Shown here one piece after another: positions 1 through 6,019 of a stretch of DNA of 14,115 bases. The stretch covers positions 1-14,115 of the forward strand of contig DAXETX010000205.1 of the NCBI GenBank assembly GCA_051155735.1, in the 5' to 3' direction. Under the pieces are notes generated by a model. It did no database searches. It was not told the origin of the DNA and worked only from the letters and a program-made list of their open reading frames with translations. The DNA is from JASJCP01 sp051155735 (GTDB lineage: Bacteria; Cyanobacteriota; Cyanobacteriia; Cyanobacteriales; Xenococcaceae). Positions within the stretch are counted from its first letter, which is position 1. Every line of letters starts with the position of its first letter. Made by a program: the position numbers and the translations under genes.

Positions 1-1352
1 AGTGTAAGCCAGCCCAGAGGTTCAGAATTATTGGTTTGTCCGATTAATTCTAGGGCTACTGAAAGCCCCCACCATATTGTGAGCGCGTAGCGCGAATCAA
101 TTGGTGGTGGGTAGTTTACCTCTTCACTAAATTGGCTTTCTAGCCAAGAAAGCATTGCTTCGACTGCTTCGGCATCAGGAGTATTGCCAATTAAAGTAAT
201 TTCATCACCACTAGTTAGAGCCACACCACTAGCACCAACTAACTCTAGTAAATGAGTCGGATTTTGCGTCAAACCTGTCTCTAATTCTTGGGCTTGAGCA
301 ATATATTCGACAAATTGAGACTGAATTGACTTAAGTTTCATCTTATAGTCTAAGTCTTCAGTTGCTTCTTTAGCTGCTAACTCAAAAGAAGCTATCTGTC
401 CGATAAACTCGCAAATAGTCCGAATCTCATAGGGTAATTTTTTCGGTTTACTATGATGACAAGCTATTAGCCCCCAAAGCTGTTGATTTTTGCGCAAAGA
501 TATGGACATCGAAGCGGTTACGCCCATATTTTTTAAATACTCTGTATGCAGTGGCGAAACGCTACGCAACACCGCCATACTCATATCTAAAGGTTGCTTA
601 GTTAAAGGATTTAATTCAGGGGTAATTGCTACTGGTTCGTAGGTAGCATCGGGAATGAGACGCAGAAAATTGAGCGTGTAGAGATACTTTGCCTGTTTGG
701 GAATATCTGTAGCAGGATAACGTAACCCTAAAAATGGTTCTAGTTCTGCTGTGGCAGCTTCAGCAATTACTGTACCCGCACCTGCTGCATCAAACCGATA
801 AACCATAACGCGATCAAATCCAGTTATTTTCCTGATTTCTTGCACAATCGCCTCACACAATTCAGTCAGAGTAGCCGTATTTTGAATCTTGGTAATCGGA
901 TTTTTAACTGATTTATAGAAATTGAAAAAGCTGATTTCTTGAGTAGGCTGAGTCGGTTCTAGCTCTAAGATAATTATTGTTCCATTTTGATGAACGATCC
1001 CATCAAAGCTTAAAACTTGATGATTCCGCTCAATGGTAATTGCTAGAGGATTGATTTTATCAAAGTCTTGAGCCAAGCACTGGCGAATTGTCTCGACTTG
1101 TACCGATCCCAACAACTCACTCAAAGGTTGATTTAATAACTCCTGGGGTCTAATTTTCAATAGTTTTGCGGTATTAAGACTTACTTGCAGTATTGTGTAT
1201 TCCACCGCAGCAACCGCTAATAAAACCCCGTGAGGTTGAATTAAGTTGGGAATATGGATCGGTTCGCGATCGCAGTTTGTCAGATCGACATTCTTTAAAT
1301 TAATATCTGTGGTTTGGTTAAGAATCTCGTGAGATGAAGAATTAGCAAACAT
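1..1352 (-). CDS. Bacteriophytochrome-type photoreceptor (PAS-GAF-PHY), partial at its C-terminal side
   Basis: This red/far-red photoreceptor is open from the ATG at 1352 to the window edge (450 codons visible). The PAS part carries Cys27 in NCDREPIHIP followed by IQPHG, matching the biliverdin-attaching cysteine of bacteriophytochromes. The GAF part (about residues 150-320) has DRVMVYRF, the PATDIP motif with Asp216, SPLHTEYLKNMGV and the LIACHH motif at 298-300. The residue that would be the phycocyanobilin cysteine of Cph1 is Leu268, so the protein belongs to the CphB/BphP class and should bind biliverdin through Cys27. PHY starts near residue 330 and is recognisable to about residue 410; the last 40 visible residues fit PHY poorly. 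The output module, commonly a histidine kinase, lies outside the window. The gene sits downstream of the EF-G gene, behind a terminator, so it probably has its own promoter. Confidence 0.9.
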   Translation of the reverse strand, partial: MFANSSSHEILNQTTDINLKNVDLTNCDREPIHIPNLIQPHGVLLAVAAVEYTILQVSLNTAKLLKIRPQELLNQPLSELLGSVQVETIRQCLAQDFDKINPLAITIERNHQVLSFDGIVHQNGTIIILELEPTQPTQEISFFNFYKSVKNPITKIQNTATLTELCEAIVQEIRKITGFDRVMVYRFDAAGAGTVIAEAATAELEPFLGLRYPATDIPKQAKYLYTLNFLRLIPDATYEPVAITPELNPLTKQPLDMSMAVLRSVSPLHTEYLKNMGVTASMSISLRKNQQLWGLIACHHSKPKKLPYEIRTICEFIGQIASFELAAKEATEDLDYKMKLKSIQSQFVEYIAQAQELETGLTQNPTHLLELVGASGVALTSGDEITLIGNTPDAEAVEAMLSWLESQFSEEVNYPPPIDSRYALTIWWGLSVALELIGQTNNSEPLGWLT

Positions 1353-1383
1353 AAAACAACGAGATTTAATAATTTAGTTATTT

Positions 1384-1425
1384 GTAAAAATAATTCCTGG
1401 CTAGTAAAATTCCAACCAGGAATTA
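1384..1425 (-). terminator. Rho-independent terminator of the EF-G gene
   Basis: A perfect 10-bp inverted repeat, TAATTCCTGG at 1391-1400 and CCAGGAATTA at 1416-1425, encloses a 15-nt loop. Read on the minus strand the stem is followed directly by a TTTTT run (1390-1386). It begins 22 bp after the EF-G stop codon and separates that gene from the phytochrome gene. Confidence 0.75.
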
Positions 1426-1446
1426 ACCTTAACTACTTATTCGCTA

Positions 1447-3537
1447 TTATTTAGCAGCAGCAAGTTCGCGTTCTTTAACTTCTTTGATCACCTCTTCCGC
1501 TACATTCTTCGGACAAGGAGCGTAATGAGAAAATTCCATCGAGAATTGACCTCGACCAGAAGTCATCGTCCGTAAATCGCCAATATAACCAAACATTTCA
1601 CTCAAAGGAGCTTCAGCTTTAATGCGAACCCCCATCGGAGTAGTACTTTGAGACTTGATCATGCCACGACGACGGTTAATATCACCGATCACATCTCCCA
1701 CATGGTCATCAGGCGTAAATACATCGATATTCATAATTGGCTCAAGTAACTGAGGTCCTGCTTTGGGAATAGACTGTCTATAACCAGCTTTGGCAGCAAT
1801 TTCAAAAGCGATCGCACTAGAGTCAACAGGGTGATAAGCCCCATCAGACAAGGTGACTTTAAGATCGACACAGGGGAATCCTGCTAAAACACCTTTATCA
1901 ATGCTGTTTTCAAAGCCTTTTTGGACTGCGGGCCAAAATTCACGAGGCACATTACCACCAGTTACTTTCGATTCAAACTCGAAGCCACTACCAGCTTCAC
2001 CAGGTTCGATGGTGTAATCAATTCTGCCAAATTGACCAGAACCACCAGACTGTTTCTTGTGAGTGTAACTGTCTTGAATTACTTTAGTAATAGATTCGCG
2101 ATAAGCTACTTGTGGTTTACCAACTTCAACTTCGACACCATAAGTCCGTTTGAGAATATCAACTTTGATATCCAAATGCAACTCACCCATACCTTTAATA
2201 ATGATTTCACCGCTTTCTTGGTCGGTTTCAACATAGAAAGAGGGGTCTTCTTGAACCATTTTGCTGAGAGCTAATCCCATTTTTTCGGCGCCACCTTTTT
2301 GCTTCGGTGCGACGGCGATCGAAATCACTGGGTCTGGGAAAACCATTGGCTCTAAAGTTGCGGGATTTTTGGGGTCGCAAAGCGTATGTCCTGTTTGAAC
2401 ATTTTTCATGCCGACAATTGCTACAATATCTCCAGCTTGAGCAGAATCAATTTCTTCGCGAGAATCTGCATGCATTTCTACCAAACGACCAACACGTTCA
2501 GTTTTGCCTGTTGCGGTATTAAGAATAGTGTCACCTTTTTTCAAAGTTCCTGAATATAACCTTGTAAAGGTTAAAGCCCCAAAACGGTCATCCATAATTT
2601 TGAAGGCTAAAGCCCGTAGAGGTTTTTCGGGATCGACATAGGCAAATTTACCTGTTTCGTGACCTTCTAGATCGACTTCAGGCTGAGGGGGAACTTCGGT
2701 AGGATTGGGTAGATAGTCAACCACAGCATCTAAGACCAACTGTACCCCTTTATTTTTAAAGGAAGAACCACAGTAAGTGGGGAAGAATGCCAACTCGCGA
2801 GTTCCTTTACGAATACAAGCTTTAATTTCATCAATAGATATTTCTTCACCTTCAAGATATTTTTCCATCAGGTCATCATCTTGCTCGATCGCTGTTTCGA
2901 TTAGCTGTTCGCGATAAGTTTCCACATCATCAACCATATCCCCAGGAACTTCTTTAATTTCGTAGTTCATCGGATCGCCAGAATCATCCCAAACCCAAGC
3001 TTTACGAGTTAGCAGATCGACAACTCCGACAAAATCACTTTCAATCCCAATGGGTAATACCATGACTAAAGGTTTTGCAGCCAAAATTTCTTCGACTTGC
3101 TTCACCACACTGTAAAAATCAGCCCCAGTACGGTCTAACTTATTGACGTAAATAATCCGAGCCACTTTAGAGTCATTGGCATAACGCCAGTTAGTCTCAG
3201 ACTGTGGTTCGACCCCACCCGATCCACAAAATACACCAATTCCACCATCGAGAACCTTTAGAGAGCGATATACTTCAATCGTGAAATCGACGTGTCCAGG
3301 AGTATCAATAATATTTAGTTGATGATCGTTCCAGTAGCAACTAGTAGCAGCGGACTGAATGGTAATACCCCTTTCTCGCTCTTGATCCATGAAGTCAGTT
3401 GTAGCTTCCCCTTCATGTACCTCACCGATTTTGTGAACTTTACCAGTTAATTTAAGAATTCTTTCGGTTGTAGTCGTTTTTCCCGCATCTACGTGGGCGA
3501 AGATACCAATATTTCGGTAACGAGTGAGGTCTTTCAT
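1447..3537 (-). CDS. fusA: Elongation factor G (translocation GTPase), paralogue outside the str operon
   Basis: EF-G drives ribosomal translocation and, with RRF, recycling in the cytoplasm. At 696 aa it is full length. The G domain shows P-loop AHVDAGKT (14-21), switch I RGITI (56-60), DTPGH (78-82) and NKLD (132-135). The GKPQVAYRE and SGGSGQFG regions of domain IV and a C-terminal domain V follow without truncation. The stretch VFCGSGGVEPQSETNWRYAN replaces the more usual CAVGGVQPQSETVWRQA. From memory it resembles the second Synechocystis EF-G (Sll1098), not the str-operon copy; rpsL, rpsG and tuf are indeed absent here. Cys104 and Cys241 sit where the redox-sensitive Cys105/Cys242 pair is reported in the other Synechocystis EF-G. 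The start is the ATG before KDLTRYRNIGIFAH; there is no clear Shine-Dalgarno. The gene is monocistronic by its terminator and has a long upstream gap. Confidence 0.95.
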   Translation of the reverse strand: MKDLTRYRNIGIFAHVDAGKTTTTERILKLTGKVHKIGEVHEGEATTDFMDQERERGITIQSAATSCYWNDHQLNIIDTPGHVDFTIEVYRSLKVLDGGIGVFCGSGGVEPQSETNWRYANDSKVARIIYVNKLDRTGADFYSVVKQVEEILAAKPLVMVLPIGIESDFVGVVDLLTRKAWVWDDSGDPMNYEIKEVPGDMVDDVETYREQLIETAIEQDDDLMEKYLEGEEISIDEIKACIRKGTRELAFFPTYCGSSFKNKGVQLVLDAVVDYLPNPTEVPPQPEVDLEGHETGKFAYVDPEKPLRALAFKIMDDRFGALTFTRLYSGTLKKGDTILNTATGKTERVGRLVEMHADSREEIDSAQAGDIVAIVGMKNVQTGHTLCDPKNPATLEPMVFPDPVISIAVAPKQKGGAEKMGLALSKMVQEDPSFYVETDQESGEIIIKGMGELHLDIKVDILKRTYGVEVEVGKPQVAYRESITKVIQDSYTHKKQSGGSGQFGRIDYTIEPGEAGSGFEFESKVTGGNVPREFWPAVQKGFENSIDKGVLAGFPCVDLKVTLSDGAYHPVDSSAIAFEIAAKAGYRQSIPKAGPQLLEPIMNIDVFTPDDHVGDVIGDINRRRGMIKSQSTTPMGVRIKAEAPLSEMFGYIGDLRTMTSGRGQFSMEFSHYAPCPKNVAEEVIKEVKERELAAAK

Positions 3538-3590
3538 AATTTACTTTATTACTAAGTGTTAATAACTGTCAGCAGAGTGTTTTACTGAAC

Positions 3591-3621
3591 AATTACCTAA
3601 GACAGAAGTTCTCAGGTAATT
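3591..3621. repeat. Inverted repeat in the presumed EF-G leader
   Basis: The 8-bp arms AATTACCT and AGGTAATT are separated by 15 bp, 54-84 bp upstream of the EF-G start. It could be a leader hairpin or an operator. The arms are seen directly; any function is inference. Confidence 0.4.
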
Positions 3622-3828
3622 AGGATTGCTTTTAGAGCCAGCAGAGGCTGAAGATTAGTTCTTCTAGTAAGGCTTTGTTCCTTTTTGAGAACAATGTTAA
3701 CGGATTATTGCAAGAGAATCTTGCTCGATCCGACTACCTTGTTGAGGATAATACTAATTGTTAAGTAATTATAATTTATTTATCTCTCAACAGGAAAGCA
3801 CTACTAAGTACAGTAGATACTTTTAGCA

Positions 3829-3919
3829 ATGACTGATACTTTGCTGTAAGATGATGAAATCTCTACCTTTGAGCATTTTAAAGTGACTGATACTCTGCCG
3901 TAAAACGACAGAGCCTCCA
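3829..3919. repeat. Pair of diverged 37-bp direct repeats differing only by transitions
   Basis: Copy 1 spans 3829-3865 and copy 2 spans 3883-3919, offset by 54 bp. Aligned without gaps they share 26 of 37 bases. All 11 differences are A/G or C/T, and in 9 of 11 cases the A or T is in copy 1. Both contain TGACTGATACT and an aligned TAA. Copy 2 folds into a hairpin whereas copy 1 does not. Confidence 0.6.
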
Positions 3920-3937
3920 GTCACCGCCTTCCGCGGT
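3883..3937. repeat. Nested hairpin followed by a GC-rich hairpin
   Basis: An outer stem GTGACTG (3883-3889) pairs with CAGTCAC (3918-3924). Inside it, 3893-3901 pairs with 3905-3913 over nine positions closed by a 3-nt loop. The sixth inner pair is C/A on the plus strand but a G-U wobble on the minus strand, so the fold is better in minus-strand RNA. A second stem, ACCGC (3923-3927) with GCGGT (3933-3937), abuts it. It may be a small structured RNA or an interspersed repeat; no promoter was found. Confidence 0.5.
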
Positions 3938-4009
3938 CAGAGAATCTTAGCGTTGAAAAGACAAAATCTCCATCGGATAAGTTCTATCTTTTAAAAAGTG
4001 GGCGTTGCT

Positions 4010-4072
4010 GATTTGAAAGATCAAATCGAACAGCGTGGGAGATGCTCTTAAACTCAGAGCATCTCCCACGCT
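4010..4072. repeat. Two adjacent hairpins, one with a perfect 17-bp stem
   Basis: GATTTGA (4010-4016) and TCAAATC (4021-4027) flank a 4-nt loop, and imperfect complementarity continues outwards to about 4002 and 4038. Next, AGCGTGGGAGATGCTCT (4032-4048) is perfectly complementary to 4056-4072 across a 7-nt loop. No T-run follows on either strand and no gene ends here, so it is not a normal terminator. Compact GC-rich stems next to a GGGCGTTGCTGATTTGA stretch suggest an interspersed repeat or the remnant of a non-autonomous element; that origin is inference. Confidence 0.6.
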
Positions 4073-4242
4073 CAAAGTAATTTGTTCGTAGCTAATAGCT
4101 TTTTAATCGATCTGCTCAATCGTTTTAACGATAGAATCATCCCTAGCTTCAGCAACACCAAAAAATGAAGTTAGCATTTTAGCTCTCGCGATTTCGCCAA
4201 AACATCTAGAAGATTACAACTTAGAAATGAATTGCAAGTATT

Positions 4243-4548
4243 ATGACTGATAATTTGATTAACAACAATCCTTTTGCGGCAAATGATGATGAATTTCGTT
4301 CTTTTGATGGCACTGGTAATAATCTAGCTAATCCTGAATTTGGTTCTGCTGGTAGTGCAATTGTCGATCTTGCACCTCTAGACTATAGTAACAATTTTTC
4401 GACTCCTGCGGCAGAAGACCGCCCGAATCCGCGGGTAATTAGTGTTTATAACGAGAACGGTAGTAGTCCTGGATTTGGTCGCGGTGGCAATTTTGCTAAA
4501 CTCGATAACGGATTAGATTTAACAGCCGAAAATTTTGATGTTGTGTAA
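4243..4548 (+). CDS. Short protein matching only the N-terminal segment of cyanobacterial haem peroxidases
   Basis: The 101-aa product contains EFRSFDGTGNNLANPEFGSA (18-37), then LAPLDYSNN, a PAAEDRPNPRVIS stretch and a Gly/Asn-rich end. The pattern FRSFDGTGNN-NPE-GSA-LAP-Y-S-PA-DRPNPRVIS is that of the region before the catalytic domain in animal-type (myeloperoxidase-like) peroxidases of cyanobacteria. Those proteins continue with a WQWGQFxDHD segment carrying the distal histidine, which is absent here. After RVIS the frame ends within 35 residues and the downstream DNA shows no peroxidase-like sequence. No signal peptide or membrane segment is seen. It may be a truncated gene, or a stand-alone small protein sharing this motif; peroxidase activity is not expected. 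The ATG has no clear ribosome-binding site. The similarity is from memory, not a search. Confidence 0.65.
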   Translation: MTDNLINNNPFAANDDEFRSFDGTGNNLANPEFGSAGSAIVDLAPLDYSNNFSTPAAEDRPNPRVISVYNENGSSPGFGRGGNFAKLDNGLDLTAENFDVV

Positions 4549-4654
4549 AACTTTAACTAATTGCTAGAGTGTTCTGAGAATATTGCGCTGAAGTTAGGCA
4601 TCTCTCTTGCTGTTGAATCGAGTAAGTATCGTAACTATTACCAACTTAATTAGC

Positions 4655-5194
4655 ATGAAAGACCGCAAGATTTTTAAGATCTCTCCGATTATCCGTATTA
4701 CTCTTTTATGCTTGTATGTGGCTTTGACTGTACCACTTCCTTTTTTAGCAACAGCAACTGCTGCACCGATTCCTGCTTATTTATTGTGGATCGGGATTAG
4801 CCTCGGTGCGATCGCCGTATTTGCGGCTCTGAGTCAAAAAGTAATTCTTGATGACACCAAAATCCAAGTAACCTATCCTCGTTGGCTACCTACTTTCTGG
4901 TTTAAGGGTTGGACATTAGAATGGCAAGAAGTTGCAGCTTTAAAAATGCGTACTACAGGACAAGGTGGCTTAGTCTATTATTTGATCACTCCTACCCAAG
5001 ATCGAGCCTATTTATTACCGATGCGGATTGCAGGTTTTGCCAAAATGGTACAGATTGTGCAAGAGAAAACAGGAATTGAGACAACTGATATTCGTCCTTT
5101 AGCTCAACCTTGGATGTACCTAATTTTATTGGGTTTTACCATGCTACTTTGGCTGATTGATGGTTGGGCAATTGGGGCAGCGATCGCAATGTAA
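4655..5194 (+). CDS. Conserved membrane protein of unknown function, possibly with a PH-like domain
   Basis: The product has 179 aa from the ATG at 4655, chosen over an in-frame TTG at 4607 because the ATG begins with MKDRKIFKIS, directly before the first membrane segment. Predicted hydrophobic helices lie at about 13-35, 40-60 and 153-177. Between the second and third is a roughly 85-residue soluble part: VILDDTKIQVTYPRWLP, then LEWQEVAALKMRT, then YYLITPTQDRAYLLPMRI and an amphipathic helix. This beta-rich block with a final helix, set between membrane helices, resembles bacterial PH-like (YdbT/DUF304-style) proteins, but I do not recognise the family with certainty. The next plus-strand gene starts 113 bp downstream. 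Function unknown. Confidence 0.7.
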   Translation: MKDRKIFKISPIIRITLLCLYVALTVPLPFLATATAAPIPAYLLWIGISLGAIAVFAALSQKVILDDTKIQVTYPRWLPTFWFKGWTLEWQEVAALKMRTTGQGGLVYYLITPTQDRAYLLPMRIAGFAKMVQIVQEKTGIETTDIRPLAQPWMYLILLGFTMLLWLIDGWAIGAAIAM

Positions 5195-5255
5195 TGAGTA
5201 TTGTCATGATTTGCCATCTATCTTTAGTTGGTTTTTTGTGCCAAAAAAGGCTAGA

Positions 5256-5273
5256 ATCGTAAAGAAATGTAAC
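5256..5273 (-). promoter_or_regulatory. HLR1-like direct repeat, candidate RpaB-binding site
   Basis: On the minus strand the bases read GTTACATT-TC-TTTACGAT. This fits the cyanobacterial HLR1 consensus of two (G/T)TTACA(T/A)(T/A) repeats spaced by 2 bp, with one mismatch (G for A) in the second half. A further TTTACATT half-site lies at 5290-5297 on the plus strand. The site is 35-52 bp upstream of the gene at 5308. Light-responsive control of that gene is inference. Confidence 0.35.
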
Positions 5274-5307
5274 TAAAAATTGCAACATCTTTACATTCTT
5301 ATTGTTG

Positions 5308-6015
5308 ATGGGTTTTTTCAATTTCTCCGAACCGATATTTCGTCACAAACAGCACGCTTTAGACTTTCAAGATCGCCAAGGTTTATTACAACTGAAAATT
5401 GCCATCAAAGACAAAACTTTATTTTCGGCTTTTTATACCAGAATCGACCAAGTTTTTGTGATTTGGGGTTTAATTTCGGCTTTGATCTTTTTTACTGCCC
5501 AGTTTGCCCCGATTAACTGGATTAAGCAAGCAATATTCTGGTCAATTTTAACCGTAATTGGCACATTAGGAATGACTGTATTGACTCACTTTTGGGTCAG
5601 AGTCGAACGATTGCGGTGGGTGCTATATACCTGGGTAATTTTAATGCTAGGAGGTGTAATAATTACCGACTTAGGGATTTTTGGCGGTGTAGGGCAAATT
5701 TTGCTTCATTTGTGTGATATCTGGTTATTATTAAGCGCAATTGGTTATATTTTTACTGGCATCGGATTGCGATCGCGGGCTTTTGTGATCTCTGGATTGT
5801 GGCATCTTTTAGGAATCGCTGTTTTACCTTACTTTATGGGCTGGCAATTTTTAATTACAGGTTTGATTATGACGCTAAATCTGTTGATTTTTGCCGAAAC
5901 TCAGTGGGATATGCGCGCTCCTATCGAAAACTATCATTTACTTACCCAAGAGCAAAAAATCTTTAATCAACAACAATATCTCGCTCGTCAAGGCAGTTCT
6001 GAATTAGTGGCATAA
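5308..6015 (+). CDS. Conserved cyanobacterial polytopic membrane protein of unknown function
   Basis: The product has 235 aa from the ATG at 5308; two TTG codons directly before it are less likely starts. It opens with a soluble segment (MGFFNFSEPIFRHKQHALDF, to about residue 48) and then has six hydrophobic segments at about 49-66, 74-94, 104-121, 130-150, 158-174 and 178-196. A polar C-terminal tail contains EENYH-like and LLTQEQKIFNQQQ stretches. The motif VERLRWVLYTWVILML between helices 2 and 3 and the AETQWDMRAPI junction look like fixed family features. I recall similar hypothetical proteins in many cyanobacteria but know no function. The gene converges with hisZ, with only 4 bp between stop codons, and an HLR1-like motif lies upstream. 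Confidence 0.8.
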   Translation: MGFFNFSEPIFRHKQHALDFQDRQGLLQLKIAIKDKTLFSAFYTRIDQVFVIWGLISALIFFTAQFAPINWIKQAIFWSILTVIGTLGMTVLTHFWVRVERLRWVLYTWVILMLGGVIITDLGIFGGVGQILLHLCDIWLLLSAIGYIFTGIGLRSRAFVISGLWHLLGIAVLPYFMGWQFLITGLIMTLNLLIFAETQWDMRAPIENYHLLTQEQKIFNQQQYLARQGSSELVA

Positions 6016-6019
6016 CTTT

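Larger units (their letters stand above)
3538..4242. other. 705-bp gene-free region rich in inverted repeats, between divergent genes
   Basis: The EF-G gene leaves leftwards and the gene at 4243 leaves rightwards, so neither gene ends here and any terminator would belong to an unannotated RNA. The half near EF-G holds three short inverted repeats: AATTACCT/AGGTAATT at 3591-3598 and 3614-3621, TTGTTC/GAACAA at 3675-3680 and 3689-3694, and GCAAGA/TCTTGC at 3710-3715 and 3719-3724. The middle holds a diverged 37-bp direct repeat, a nested hairpin at 3883-3924 and a GC-rich hairpin at 3923-3937. A 17-bp perfect stem lies at 4032-4072 and a smaller palindrome at 4119-4132. A 24-codon frame lies on the minus strand at 4103-4177. 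No convincing promoter or tRNA was seen. Confidence 0.7.

Noticed and set aside
1921..2522. Plus-strand frames of 117 and 71 codons inside the EF-G gene
   Set aside because: They are antisense to a fully conserved gene and have no family-like motifs.
4032..4072. Strong hairpin as a rho-independent terminator
   Set aside because: No gene ends next to it on either strand and no T-run follows; it is listed as a repeat.
3538..4242. CRISPR array or transposase gene in the repeat-rich gap
   Set aside because: There are only two diverged direct repeats with no regular spacers, and no frame long enough for a transposase.
4607..4654. TTG start for the membrane protein at 4655
   Set aside because: An ATG 16 codons later begins directly before the first membrane helix, and the TTG has no ribosome-binding site.
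5259..5272. NtcA-type site GTA-N8-TAC
   Set aside because: The second half reads TAA, not TAC; the HLR1 reading of the same bases fits better.
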